A stretch of DNA of 64,000 bases, from contig OZ007509.1 of assembly GCA_963931865.1 (NCBI GenBank), forward strand, positions 8,649,274 through 8,713,273, read 5' to 3'. Below the pieces are notes generated by a model. That model saw only the letters and a list, made by a program, of their open reading frames with translations. It had not been told where the DNA came from and did not search any database. Shown piece after piece: positions 12,120 through 25,020 of the stretch. A program made the position numbers and the translations under genes. The stretch comes from Axinella damicornis. Its lineage: Eukaryota > Porifera > Demospongiae > Axinellida > Axinellidae. Positions within the stretch are counted from its first letter, which is position 1, and every line of letters begins with the position of its first letter.

Positions 12120-13225
12120 AGGTATAAGGGCTATAAGGGTTGACAAATTCAGTCAGCCCTTGTTACTTGATAGATAATACAAGCAGTTGTGTAATCTATG
12201 ATGGAATGTGTTGTCAGTGTCAGACAGCTGAGCTTGGTGATATTTTAGCAGTGGTTTGACTCTGGCAGATGTATGCTGCTCCCCGATTGCATTTTAATTT
12301 ATGATACGTACCTACATACAGTGTGACTTTCCTTGAGTGTATTCTGCTGCACGAGAATGGATACTATGCTGGGATATGTAGTTAGAGTCACGAATATAAT
12401 ATAGAGGATTTGCTGCATGGGCATGTGTGTGACGTTTGGGGGCTGATAACCTGGAAATATGGTATGTTTATAATTCATCGATATGCTAAGAGAGACCTCC
12501 GGAAAGTTCATGTATGGCCTACACAATTATACTGTACAACCGGTACAGTACCCCGGATTAAATCTGAGGTACCTGAAATTTTATACGCTTTATGTGACAT
12601 GTCAGATAGAGTCTTCAGATAGAGTCATTTCTTTCCTGCTTCCGCAGGTGGACTACAGTTGATGGTCTGTTGCAGTTGCCATGGAAACAAGACGACCCTC
12701 ATAACCTACCTGTCAGATGATCCCACTTGGAATGGACTTGTCCAGTGTCTCATACTCATTAGGAGACTCACTCATTTTGAGGTGGCAATGTCTCCTAATG
12801 CTGTGTGTTGATGATTTGTATGGAGACTGAGCACATGATAAATATCATACGTGCATGCATTGATGATGACTATGTCATGACTTTTTTATTTGACTTGCTA
12901 TCAATCAAGTCATTTATTGTCCGATCCTCCGTAGCATGTTCATACTTGCAGAGTAGATTTAGTGCATGGGTGGGGCTGCTTCATATAATTATGAAGTCAC
13001 ACAATTTAGGGGGCTTCCTGTGAGTTACTGCAAAAAAGTTTAAAAAATAGATAATAATGCATTTTAGTATGACATTGTGTCAGTGCTGCTCCCTGAAGAA
13101 ATCCATGCATAACGTTCAGGCATGTAGTGCAGGAGGTCATCTTAGTTTATGCAAACAAGGTGCATGAGTGCATGGGAAGCTTACAGTAGCTACATTGCAA
13201 AGGAACAACAGCAGCTAGAGCTATT
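12120..13225. other. no gene recognised
   Basis: It contains a short fragment (GCTGCTCCCCGATTGCAT near 12278) related to the core of the repeats at 3056 and 9047. Nothing else could be assigned. Confidence 0.4.
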
Positions 13226-13708
13226 CCGTATTTCCGCGAATAGACGCCGCCCTCGAATTAACGCCGCACAATTGGAGGCGCTGAATGAAATAAACGCCGC
13301 GGCTTATTTGCATGTGCGTAAAGTATAATGACGTGACACTTCGTACTACTGGCGCCATAGATGGTGCGGCGTCTTCCAACTGTCGTAGAAGACAGCCTGG
13401 TCCCGCGAAGGCATCTTCACCATCGTTTTCGTCCCGTGTGTATCGCTTTGTCGCAAAGCGACGCCGGGCTAATCAAAGCGCTCAGTGCTCAATCTGCGGA
13501 CGCCACTTTGCCGAATCTTGCGCCCGTTGTGAGATGTGTTTCTTGTATGAGCCATGCCAGCTTGTCGACGGTAATTCGACGGTGAGCTAGCTGTGTACGT
13601 GGCACGGTCATACTGCCCAAAGTAATAAACGCCGCCCTCGAATAGTCGCCGCACCAAACTGAACAACGAACTAAATAAACGCCGCGGCGTCTATTCGCGG
13701 AAATACGG
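13226..13708. mobile_element. TIR element, CCGTATTTCCGCGAATAGAC ends
   Basis: CCGTATTTCCGCGAATAGAC followed by GCCGC is mirrored exactly at the right end, which continues to ACGGTA. The motif TAAACGCCGC occurs near both ends. A plus-strand open frame at 13312-13590 contains CSICGRHFAESC and CEMCFLYEPC, a cysteine pattern that could bind zinc. Its start and function are uncertain and it may be chance. Confidence 0.8.
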
Positions 13709-14729
13709 TAGGTTAGATGGAGGAAAGACTGTGCTGTCTTCTGAACTTTACCGCAAATCTCTATCTGCTTCCAGTCGGAAATTAGAGCTGATTTCTCGAA
13801 CATCGTTCGAAGTTACCCTAAACAAACAGTGCACAAAATTGGAATATTGTTCAAGAAATGTGTCATCGCATAGTGTCTGAAAGTGGGTGGGGCTGGTTCG
13901 GATCTTGTGACACCAAAAATGCCCTATTGTCGACAACGAACGAAATCGTTGACCGATTCGTTGCTTACATTCGCCGAAAGAAACCCTTTCTGTCCTCGAT
14001 CCTCCCGTGTTACGAGCTAGCGTCCGAGAACGAGACTAGTAAGTTGTGTAGAATGACAGTGCATGTAGCAGCAGTGCATGGCCCATGTCTGGTCTTGTTG
14101 CCGGGGTGGGTTGTTAGACTGCATGTGTAATATAGTTGCATGTAGGTGTTGTAGAGTGTGCTATGGCATAGATAATAGAGCGTATTATCTATGATTATGG
14201 TCTGTGTACACTTTGGGGTGGGCATTGAATCTGACTTGGATTTCCAGTTGCATCGGGCTGGCTATAATTTTTAATTCCTTTGTCCATGCATGGAGTAATG
14301 GTCTGAGCAAAGAACTCATTAGCAGTACGTCTTGATTGTATGACTGCAGTTCATAGTAGAAGAGTGTAAGTGTAGTATCAGATACACAACTATACCAGCA
14401 AACAATTATTATTCAAAAGTGACACTAGCACTCACTATCCCTCGGAAATGCACACTCAACCTAGCTCCTATTGTACGTGCAGCAGTTGACTCAAGCACAT
14501 GCAGCACTATATAATATTATAGCTGCCAACAATGACTGACTGCCACAGATCAATCTCCAGCAGCAGATCATGTTTTCCAAGTATTCCGTCACTGTGTTAT
14601 GTAATGTAACATAGGGACATGCATGGCTGATTCATAAGACCGTGTGTGTCCACTCTGCGGTAGGGGTAGTGTCTAGTCTGTCCTGGGGTTATGGAAACAA
14701 GTTGTAACACATGCATACCTCTCGTCAAT
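13709..14729. other. no gene; small hairpin
   Basis: The hairpin at 14164-14191 has 11-bp arms (CATAGATAATA and its complement) and is related to the one at 4899. No supported exon was seen. Confidence 0.5.
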
Positions 14730-14753
14730 GTTTCCGTTCCTCTGTCACTTCCA

Positions 14754-14866
14754 CCCCCCCCCCCCCCCCCCCCCAACCTGCAGTGACGGAACCATCAGAG
14801 GGGCCAGCTTTGCTATTCCCACAGGGAGAGAGAGGAATGTAGGTGTGTGTGCATGTGTGTGTGTGT

Positions 14867-14912
<46 letters not shown>
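14754..14912. repeat. low-complexity cluster: C-run, TG-run, G-run
   Basis: About 21 C residues at 14754-14774, a TG microsatellite at about 14840-14880 and 32 G residues at 14881-14912 lie within 160 bp. The G-run could form quadruplex DNA, and its exact length is likely to be unreliable in sequencing. Confidence 0.9.
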
Positions 14913-14913
<1 letters not shown>

Positions 14914-15576
14914 ATTGTATACTCATTCTGAATTCAGATTATGGCAAGCAACAACTGTGTTGTACTGCCACTCCTCTCACTGATTCCTCTCCCTTCCCTT
15001 GACACAGGAGACCAGGGACTCGGGGGCAGCATCCCCTCCCTCTTGCAGCTCTATTGTCTCAATTGCTATTTCAGCTGTCAATAGTGAGTGGTCGTTCTAT
15101 ATTACATGACTATAATATTATTACATGACTTTGTAGATTAGTTTGCAGGTGCCATACGAGAATTAATTTTGGTGAATGTTCATGTCCTACGTGTACGTAC
15201 TTTATAACTGCGCAGTATTCAAAGTAGTGAACTAACCTTGATCTTGGATTTGTGCACTCTTCGTTCACTCCCTCTCTGCTGGTACTCCTCTTGCTGATAA
15301 GAGCACTGGAGGCAGTTGAGAATTAGAGTGGAACTGAAGATAGCAGCTGTTCTGATGACAGTAGGGAATGTCAGAATCAGAATTTAAGGGATCAAGGTTC
15401 ATTTCATTTGGTCGGCATTCTCTTCTCCCCCAACCCACTGATGACTTCCTCCGGTTACGTGTACAGCTAGTCCATCAGCTGTTAGTTAGTGCTTCCGGCA
15501 ATTCCATCATTCCAGTTTTGCCTTCCCACACCCACGATATGTTATACTATTGTACAGACACACACACCTGAGTAAT
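14913..15576. other. no gene recognised
   Basis: Unassigned sequence up to the left edge of the tandem duplication. Confidence 0.4.
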
Positions 15577-15802
15577 GTCCTTGCATGGGGTGATATGGTT
15601 CTGCATGAGCTGAATGGGAGGGGGTCGATGTAGCCAATAGGAGCTATAGCTTTTGAGCAGCTATAGCTTTTGAGCAATTGGAGCTATAGATTTTGATGAC
15701 TTTCGTAATAGATCTCCAGTGAAATGTTGATGAAAAGCATAAGATCAATGAAGTACATGCACATGCAGTACAGCACCACAGAAAAGCTGTTCTGGTCACA
15801 CT

Positions 15803-17239
15803 TCAACAGAAACACAGTCTTGAGGAATGGTATGTCTGGAATGTATCCTTACAGACTCCTCCACCATAACTGGGATAGAGATGACGTTCTCTATGACAGA
15901 CAAGAGCCCGCAGATCTCCTGGAAAGTGTTCTCCCAGTTGACATTCCACTTGCCAATGCAGCTTGATCACAAGAAAACGACTGTGTAGGACAATGTATAA
16001 TATTATGTAGCATGCAAGATTTATACATGTATAGCATCTATCATTGATAGGCTTTGCTTTTTGCTTATACATGTATAGCTCTTTCAGCTATTTCATGTGT
16101 GGGGCATGCAGAATTCATAGAGACTTTTATCATAATTATATACTGCAGCACAAAGTGGCAGTATATAATATACTCGCCACTATCTCCGTGAAGCATTAAG
16201 GTTCAAAGTTCACGTGTTACTGTGCATGTGCTACAAAAAGCAAGTAGTAGACACTAATGATCCTGGATAACCACCACTCATGACATTGAGAGCTACAATA
16301 ACTGATTAGACAATACCCAATTAGGTGGTAATGAATTGGGTAGCCCTAATGTCTATTACTGTACAAGAACGTTGTGTGTGGTGCAAGTAAGCTCACAGGA
16401 CCATAACATACTTGTTTGTGATGAGCAGGGCCTTCAATCAATAGATTAAAGTTCATGTCCGTCTCTATACCAGACAACCACTGAGCCAGTATGGCCTCAT
16501 CTAGACACAACAAGAATTTTACCCGGAACGGAGCATAGCCTTCTGCCTTGTGTGGGGAGTATGGTTCAACAATGTATGGAGGGAGGGACAGCAAGGCGGC
16601 CGACCGTCCTGACACGGTGCATCCTACATGTTCATCATGGACAACACAGGGCCATCCATCTTTGACTGACAACATCAAATTGGCTACCTTTTCAGGGCCA
16701 GTGTATCTTGCTGATCTTGTTTGAGGCACATCTATGTCACCAACACGAGCTTGCCTGGGGGGAGTATGAATGAAGGGACACATGGAATCACATACTGTAG
16801 TCATGAACAAGCGGATTCCTAAATGTGCATGGACAATGTACACATGAATGTCATTCCTTAAAACGATGTCTGATCACTGAAAAGAGATGGTAGCACTCAA
16901 AATTGAATTGAGACTTATTCCGCTTGTGACTCACTTCTGTACCACAGTGAGGGTAGCACTGGTGAGATCAATCAGCCCTCCCATCTGCGTCAGGATAAAA
17001 GCCAGGACCCCCTTTCCTTGCTCCTGCAGATGAAGATATCTAATCTGTGCATTATACATTTATGTAGCTAGCTATAGGTGGAAACAAACACTGCCTGTTC
17101 CTAAATGTGCCATATACTATGAGGTAATGGGAACACATCAGTGAGCTTTGACCTCTAATCTGAAGTGGGTAAATACAGGTCTCACCTCTGAAGAAGGTAC
17201 AACTAGACATTTAATCTGCATGGTGAGGATTGTTGCCAT
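15803..17239 (-). CDS. unrecognised four-exon gene, copy A
   Basis: This is my exon model on the minus strand: exon 1 17239-17186 (ATG, then GAG before GTGAGA), exon 2 17023-16935 (after CTGCAG, before GTGAGT), exon 3 16856-16412 (after TTTTAAG, before GTATGT) and exon 4 15961-15803 (after ATCAAG, ending TGA). Phases agree at every junction (0, 2, 0) and the product would be about 248 residues. Exon 3 encodes about 148 residues with PPRQARVGDIDVPQTRSARY and LIEGPAHHKQ. I recognise no domain, signal peptide or membrane segment. The same model works in copy B, which supports exons 1-3. Exon 4 and the chosen ATG are less certain, and further 5' exons are possible. Confidence 0.5.
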
Positions 17240-18478
17240 GAATAAAGGTCACAGCTCAGGCCAAACGTCTAGCTCTGAATTGATCACCCATGCAGCTATG
17301 ACACTTATCAATAGAGACACTAGCTTGGTCCCCAGACCAGCATGGCTGATGTAGTGCTTTGATACTTGCATGGACTACAACTGGTCATAACATACCAGTT
17401 CATGTGTCTGCTGTCATCAGATCCTTGTGTCAGACGTCTCTCTTCAATTCGAACTGCATGGTGGTTTCCACCCATCTTTGCTGGAGAGATAGTCACATTA
17501 GAGAGCACACAAACAAAATATTCTCCCATGCTAGGCAGGAAGGGACAATGCCTATGATTCATAGGGGAAGTAGCAATTGGTGTTCATTACACAGCTTCTG
17601 TGCTTTGAGCTGGTTAGACATTATTTCTCCGGCAAGAACCGGAGTACCGGTAACTCCTTGTGAGCCCTCAGATATCTACCTTTTGTATGACGTCATGAAA
17701 TAGATGACTGCATGGGGTACAACAATCCCCACCTTTATCCCTCCACCTCCTGTCTGCCGTGAGATGCCTTGTCTCTTCCTGGGATACCTCTCACTATGAC
17801 TTCAGCTGTCTCCCTCCTGATCAGTGGAATCAACCAACTTCCCCTGCAATACAATACATGTGAACACATCAATGTTGTTATGGTTGGAGAGTACTTCACA
17901 CCAATCAGATTGCCACTACTAGGATAGTGACTCAGGTCACAATATAGCCTAGAACATTCAACTAGCTCTTAGCTATTTATGCATCCTGTTGTATGTAGCT
18001 TTTTGTCATGTACAACAAAATATTATAGAAAAAAAAACATTAGGGCTTCTAAACTGTACTGACCCTCTACAGTATATACCCACAACTCCATGTGGGAAGA
18101 ATATTGACCTAAACTAGTGCATAACCACAAGAAACAACAGGTTGAATGTGGTGTGGCCAATTGTCATGTAATTACACCTGGGTACAACCTTCCAACAGTG
18201 TGCAGGAACAGGTAGCCCTTGTTGCCATAGTTACAGGCATTCATAGTGAAGCCATGCAGGCACTTGTATCCACCATGTCCAATACACCACCATAATTATA
18301 CAATCAACACCTTTGGACTGGGAGATCAAGCAACATCTTCAACTGTGGTGTGCTTGTGAATAAGGGTGTCACCATGTGTGTATCATTTATTACAGCAGAC
18401 ACGGTTGTTAAGCAACAAAATACTTGTACACAATTGCAGCTACATACATCATAGACTTCCCTCCCTCCCTCCAGAGGC

Positions 18479-18800
18479 AGCTGGTCCGGCTGGTCCAGCT
18501 TTGACTGGACCACTTTTCCAGCTGACATGATTATACGTGCACGTGTCGTCACGCACAATCTGTGCTCAATCGTATAACAGACTCAGCAATCGCATCTGTT
18601 TCACGTCCTAGTTCTGGACCTACCATTGAAACTCCACACCAGCCAAGGTCTTTTCTTTTCCAATACGGCTATTTGGATGCTGCAAGAGTGCTTCCTCATT
18701 GCTAATAATCGTGCGGAAAAAATCGTGCCTCCAGGCACTGCCTTTCGCAGTGTGCTAGGATGGTGGGCCGTACCACTTTTTCTATGCCACTGCCGCCCCT
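18479..18800 (+). repeat. dispersed repeat, GGTCCGGCTGGTCC head
   Basis: It starts with GGTCCGGCTGGTCCAGCTTT and continues through TTGAAACTCCACACCAGCC and GGTCTTTTCTTT. Related copies lie at 22366-23180 (interrupted) and 57955-58361. The head resembles short palindromic GGTCCGGC/GCCGGACC motifs. Confidence 0.7.
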
Positions 18801-19631
18801 GCCCTCTTCCACCTCTCTCTCCCTCCTCACCATTTGCTTCATTGTCCTCTCATCCTCCATACCTTTGGGTTGATGGGAGGTATCCATGGCAACCACTGCA
18901 GTGGGACTGTGTTTCCTCTCTTCCTCCAGTTCAAGGGTGTGTCACAGCATTGTATTGTGGGTATGTGTGTGCTTGTGTGAATAATGGATGCATGTAGGAA
19001 GGCAAAGAGAGCATTGCAGCTTTCAGAACCAACAGCTTCTGCAGAGAGAACACATCATCTACAGCCACTCCTGCATTTGCAAGGTCACATTCTCACCAAG
19101 GTCTCTCTACAGTAGGGGTGCGACCATTCCAATGGCACTCTTCCAAGATCTCCACTGTGTATGCCTCCCTTGCACCTGGCTCAGAAACTTCTGCAGGTAG
19201 TTAGAGCAAAGATTGGACGTGTTGAGCACCAACAGCAAGTCCACTGAGAGATGAGGATGGAATACCTTTCAGCACTGACACTGCTTGACATCTGCTGGTG
19301 ACACTCTTGGTCTCAGGAGGAGGTGGGGAGATGCTGAGTCAACAGCATCTGTGGAGGGAACACAACATTTACAGCCACTTCTGCATATAGCAAGTTCACA
19401 TTCATGTCCTTGCATGGGGTGATATGGTTCTGCATGAGCAGAATGGGAGGGGGTCGATGTAGCCAATAGGAGCTATAGCTTTTGAGCAGCTATAGCTTTT
19501 GAGCAATTGGAGCTATAGCTTTTGATGACTTTCGTAATAGATCTCCAGTGAAATGTTGATGAAAAGCATAAGATCAATGAAGTACATGCACATGCAGTAC
19601 AGCACCACAGAAAAGCTGTTCTGGTCACACT

Positions 19632-21058
19632 TCAACAGAAACACAGTCTTGAGGAATGGTATGTCTGGAATGTATCCTTACAGACTCCTCCACCATAACT
19701 GGGATAGAGATGACGTTCTCTGTGACAGACAAGAGCCCGCAGATCTCCTGGAAAGTGTTCTCCCAGTTGACATTCCACTTGCCAATGCAGCTTGATCACA
19801 AGAAAACGACTGTGTAGGACAATGTATAATATTATGTAGCATGCAAGATTTATACATGTATAGCATCTATCATTGATAGGCTTTGCTTTTTGCTTATATA
19901 TGTATAGCTCTTTCAGCTATTTCATGTGTGGGGCATGCAGAATTCATAGGGACTTTTATATACTGCAGCACAAAGCGGCAGTATATAATATACTCGCCAC
20001 TATCTCCGTGAAGCATTAAGGTTCAAAGTTCACGTGTTACTGTGCATGTGCTACAAAAAGCAAGTAGTAGACACTAATGATCCTGGATAACCACCACCCA
20101 TGACATTGAGAGCTACAATAACTGATTAGACAATACCCAATTAGGTGGTAATGAATTGGGTAGCCCTAATGTCTATTACTGTACAAGAACGTTGTGTGTG
20201 GTGCAAGTAAGCTCACAGGACCATAACATACTTGTTTGTGATGAGCAGGGCCTTCAATCAATAGATTAAAGTTCATGTCCGTCTCTATACCAGACAACCA
20301 CTGAGCCAGTATGGCCTCATCTAGACACAACAAGAATTTTACCCGGAACGGAGCATAGCCTTCTGCTTTGTGTGGGGAGTATGGTTCAACAATGTATGGA
20401 GGGAGGGACAGCAAGGCGGCAGACCGTCCTGACACGGTGCATCCTACATGTCCATCATGGACAACACAGGGCCATCCATCTTTGACTGACAACATCAAAT
20501 TGGTTACCTTTTCAGGGCCAGTGTATCTTGCTGATCTTGTTTGAGGCACATCTATGTCACCAACACGAGCTTGCCTGGGGGGAGTATGAATGAAGGGACA
20601 CATGGAATCACATACTGTAGTCATGAACAAGCGGATTCCTAAATGTGCATGGACAATGTACACATGAATGTCATTCCTTTAATGATGTCTGATCACTGAA
20701 AAGAGAACATACTTCTTTGAGATGGTAGCACTCAAAATTGAATTGAGACTTATTCCGCTTGTGACTCACTTCTGTACCACAGTGAGGGTAGCACTGGTGA
20801 GATCAATCAGCCTTCCCATCTGCGTCAGGATAAAATCCAGGACCCCCTTTCCTTGCTCCTGCAGATGGAGATATCTAATCTGTGCATTATATATAGGTGG
20901 AAACAAACACTGCCTGTTCCCAAATGTGCCATATACTATGAGGCAATGGGAACACATCAGTGAGCTTTGACCTCTAATCTGAAGTGGGTAAATACAGGTC
21001 TCACCTCTGAAGAAGGTACAACTAGACATTTAATCTGCATGGTGAGGATTGTTGCCAT
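19632..21058 (-). CDS. unrecognised four-exon gene, copy B
   Basis: This is the paralogue of 15803-17239 with exons 21058-21005, 20858-20770, 20676-20232 and 19790-19632. All predicted splice sites and phases are kept. Upstream of exon 3 a one-base change relative to copy A falls in the predicted intron, just before the acceptor (ATTAAAG), so the frame is unaffected. Amino-acid differences seen include A to D and G to R in exon 2 and A to T and E to G in exon 3, alongside at least three synonymous changes. Constraint is therefore not obviously strong. Function is unknown. Confidence 0.5.
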
Positions 21059-22410
21059 GAATAAAGGTCACAGCTCAGGCCAAACGTCTAGCTCTGAATT
21101 GACATACGTACACTTATCAATAGAGACACTTGTAGCTTGGTCCCCAGACCAGCATGGCTAATGTAGTGCTTTGATACTTGCATGGGCTACAACAGGTCAT
21201 AACATACCAGTTCATGTATCTCTACTGTCTGCTGTCAGTCAGATCCTTGTGTCAGACGTCTCTCTTCAATTCGAACTGCATGGTGGTTTCCACCCATCTT
21301 TCCTGGAGAGATAGTCACAATTAGAGAGCACACAAACAAAATATTCTCCCATGCTAGGCAGGAAGGGACAATGCCTATGATTCGTAGGGGAAGTAGCAAT
21401 TGGTGTTCATTACACAGTTTCTGTGCTTTGAGCTGGTTAGACATTATTTCTCCGGCAAGAACCAGAGTACCGGTAACTCCTTGTGAGCCCTCAGATATCT
21501 ACCTTTTGTATGACGTCATAAAATACATGACTGCATGGGGTACAACAATCCCCACCTTTATCCCTCCACCTCCTGTCTGCCGTGAGATGCCTTGTCTCTT
21601 CCTGGGATACCTCTCACTATGACTTCAGTTGTCTCCCTCCTGATCAGTGGAATCAACCAACTTCCTTTGCAATACAGTACATGTGAACACATCAATGTTG
21701 TTATGGTTGGCTGGAGAGTACTTCAGATTGCCACTACTAGGATAGTGACTCAGGTCACTATATAGCCTAGAACATTCAACTAGCTCTTAGAAATTTACGC
21801 ATCCTGTTCAATGTAGCTTTTTGTACATGTACAACAAAATATTATAGGAAAAAAAACATTAGGGCTTCTAAACGGTACTGACCCTCTACAATATATACCC
21901 ACAACTCCATGTGGGAAGAATATTGACCTAAACTAGTGCATAACCACAAGCAACAACAGGTTGAATGTGGTGTGGCCAATTGTCATGCAATTACACCTGG
22001 GTACAAAGGATAAAGCCCATCTGCCAATTGTTCTGTTTGCCATGTTCACATTGCTGTGTCACTACAGACTCACCTTCCAACAGTGTGCAGGGACAGGTAG
22101 CCCTTGTTGCCATAGTTACAGGCATTCATAGTGAAGCCATGCAGGCACTTGTATCAACCATGTCCAATACACCACCATAATTATACAATCAACACCTTTG
22201 GACTGGGAGATCAAGCAACATCTTCAACTGTGGTGTGCTTGTGAATAAGGGTGTCACCATGTGTGTATGATTTATGACAGCAGACACGGTTGTTAAGCAA
22301 CAAAATACTTGTACACAATTGCAGCTACATACATCATAGACTTCCCTCCCTTCCTCCAGAGGCAGCTGGTCCGGCTGGTCCAGCTTTGACTGGACCACTT
22401 GACATGATTA

Positions 22411-22916
22411 TCATAGGCATAGCACGCGGTCCGGCTGGTCCGGTTTTAGCCGGACCACATTTCAGTGCTGAATTTTTTTGAGGGGGGGGGGGGGGCATCT
22501 CACGATCGAACGCACTCTCGCAGCTTCGATGAACCATAGGAACAAACACGGCTACATCAGCGCACGATGATCGTTACACGAGTAGTAACGGTAGTCTCGT
22601 GCCGACCTTGGCTCCTCCCCCGCCAGAGGGGGAGGAGCCAAGGTCGTACAAGTTTGTGCATGCATCGGCGCCGGCGCGCGATATAGCATAATAGCATTAG
22701 CGTTCTCTGAAAGCAGTTTGTTATAAAGAGATATGGCTATGTTGCCTTTCCCAGAGAAGCCCCAGAGAACACCTCCATTACTGACTTGCAAAGACCCCAC
22801 GAGAGCGATTCCTGACCCTCTTAAAAGGTTAAGGAAAATTTTTTCGCGCGCTAGACTACTAGTACTAAGCCACACTTCACAGAGCCGGACCCGCGGCGGA
22901 TGCGCTCCTACGCCAC
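22411..22916. mobile_element. insertion unique to duplication copy B
   Basis: Compared with copy A the sequence is interrupted after TGATTAT and resumes with TGATTATACGTGCACG, so TGATTAT flanks the insert as a 7-bp direct repeat. The insert has a G-run (22482-22495) and a perfect hairpin. No coding sequence was recognised, and its class is unknown. Confidence 0.7.
22603..22646. repeat. perfect hairpin, 19-bp arms
   Basis: CGACCTTGGCTCCTCCCCC pairs exactly with its complement across the 6-base loop GCCAGA. It lies inside the copy-B insertion. Confidence 0.9.
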
Positions 22917-23414
22917 TGATTATACGTGCACGTGTCGTCACGCATAATCCGTGCTCAATCGTATAACAGACTCAGCAACGGCATCTGTTTCACCGTCCTA
23001 GTTCTGGACCTACCATTGAAACTCCACACCAGCCAAGGTCTTTTCTTTTCCAATACGGCTATTTGGATGATGCAAGAGTGCTTCCTCATTGCTAATAATC
23101 GTGTGGAAAAAATCGTGCCTCCAGGCACTGCCTTTCGCAGTGTGCTAGGACGGTGGGCCGTTCCACTTTTTCTATGCCGCTGCCGCCCCTGCCCTCTTCC
23201 ACCTCTCTCTCCCTCCTCACCATTTGCTTCATTGTCCTCTCATCCTCCATACCTTTGGGTTGATGGAAGGTATCCATGGCAACCACTGCAGTGGGACTGT
23301 GTTCCCTCTCTTCCTCCTGTTCAGGGGTGTGTCTGTACAACACTGCATTGTTTTGTGGGTATGCGTGTGCTTGTGTGAATAATGGATGCATGAAGGAAGG
23401 CAAAGAGAGCACTG

Positions 23415-25020
23415 CAGCTCCAACAGCTTCTGCAGAGAGAACACATCATCTACAGCCACTCCTGCATTTGCAAGGTCGCATTCTCACCAAAGTCTCTCTA
23501 CAGTAGGGGTGCGACCATTCCAGTTTAGACACTTCTACTGGTAGTGATAACAAAGATTGAAAGTGTTGAGCACCAACAGCAAGTCCACTGAGAGATGAGG
23601 GTAGATTATCCTTCATCACCGACACTGTTCGATATCTGGGACAGTGATCCGACGCTAGTCCTGAGAGAAACAGCTTCTGCGGAGAGAACACAACATTCAC
23701 AACCACTTCCGCATTTAGCAAGTTCACATTCTCACTGTGTCACTAGACACTTCTACTGGTATTGAAAACAAAGATTGGAAGTGTTGAGCACCAACAGCAA
23801 GTCCACTGACAGATGAGAGTGGAGTATCCGATGCTCTGGGATGGTAATCCATAGTCAACAGCTTCTGCAGAGAGAACACATCATTTACAGCGACTTCTGC
23901 ATTCAGCAAGGTCGCATTCTCACCTACAGCCTATTGGGGCAGCCCATTTCCCTGAACCAACAGCTGTCTTCTTCCAAGCTCCACTGGAGTGAACACACTC
24001 CCTTGCATTAGAGGTCCGGCTCAGACACTTCTGCAAGTAGTGAAAACAAAGATTGGATGTGCTGAGCACCAACAGCAAGTCCACTGAGAGATGAGGGTGG
24101 AATACCTTTCAGTACTGACGCTGCTCGCCAACACGTTTGGTCTCAGGAAGACGGTACCAACAGCTTCTGCAGAGGGAACACATCATCTACAGCCACTTCT
24201 GCATTTGCAAGGTCACATTCTCACCAACATCTCTCTACAGTAGGGGTGCGACCATTCCAATGGCACTCTTCCAAGCTCTCCACTGTGTATGCCTCCCTTG
24301 CACCTGACTCAGAAACTTCTGCAGGTAGTGAGAACAAAGATTGGACGTGTTGAGCGCCAACAGGAAGTCCACTGAGAGATGAGAGTGGAGTATCTGATGC
24401 TCTGGGATGGTGATCTATAGTCAACAGCTTCTGCGGAGAGAACATACCATTTACAGCCACTTCTGTATTTAGCAAGTTCACATTCTCACCTAAGTCTGTC
24501 CACATCATTCCCTCCACAAATTAAGAGCAGTCTTCTTCAAAGTCGAGAACACACAGACCCAGCTTAGACCACTTCTACTGGTAGTGATAACAAAGATTGG
24601 AAGTGTTGAGCACCAACAGCAAGTCCACTGAGAGAAGAGGGTAGAATATCTTTCATCTCCGACACTGTTCGATATCTGGGACAGTGATCTGACGCTGCTC
24701 GACATCTGCTGACGACACTCACGGCCTCAGACCTGCGTCTGTCTATACCATTTCTCTCCACCAAGAGCAGTCTTCTTCCAAAGTCTACCAGAGGGAACAC
24801 GCTGGATATGACTCCCTTGCAGTAGAGACCCGGTTTAGACACTTCTACTGGTAGTGAAAACAAAGATTGGAAGTGTTGAGCACCAACAGGAAGTCCACTG
24901 AGAGATGAGAGTGGAGTAGCTGATGCTCTGGGATGGTGATCCATAGTCAACAGCTTCTGTGGAGAGAATACATCATTTATGCCACTTCTGCATTTAGCAA
25001 GGTCGCATTCTCACCTATGT
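23415..25020 (-). repeat. exon-like tandem array 1 (220-290-bp units)
   Basis: On the minus strand each unit has an intron-like segment of about 59 bp starting GTGAGAATGTGA and ending in CTCTGCAG or CTCCGCAG. An exon-like segment follows, starting AAGCTGTT. Two consecutive segments (about 23880-23737 and 23670-23480) are open from edge to edge with phase 0 at both ends and encode related peptides containing LSGLAVGAQHFQSL. Others are broken by an indel or stop (about 24550 and 24150). This fits either a decaying exon-duplication gene or a satellite derived from one. Confidence 0.7.

Larger units (their letters stand above)
15577..19402. repeat. tandem duplication, copy A (~3.83 kb)
   Basis: The block begins TGTCCTTGCATGGGGTG and matches the block beginning at 19403 almost base for base over long stretches. 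The offset is 3829 bp at the start and 3820 bp in the middle. Differences are scattered substitutions and short indels plus one 0.5-kb insertion in copy B. The copy includes a gene (15803-17239), a dispersed repeat (18479-18800) and exon-like units of the adjoining array at about 19020-19400. The high identity implies a recent duplication. Confidence 0.9.
19403..23400. repeat. tandem duplication, copy B
   Basis: This is the second copy of the 15577 block. It differs by a block of about 0.5 kb at 22411-22916 and by minor indels. Its right end merges into the exon-like array at 23415. Confidence 0.9.

Noticed and set aside
15724..15966. Plus-strand 80-codon ORF conserved in both duplication copies
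   Set aside because: The duplication is too recent for conservation to be informative. The opposite strand has splice-compatible frames in phase with exon 3, so the plus frame is probably a shadow.
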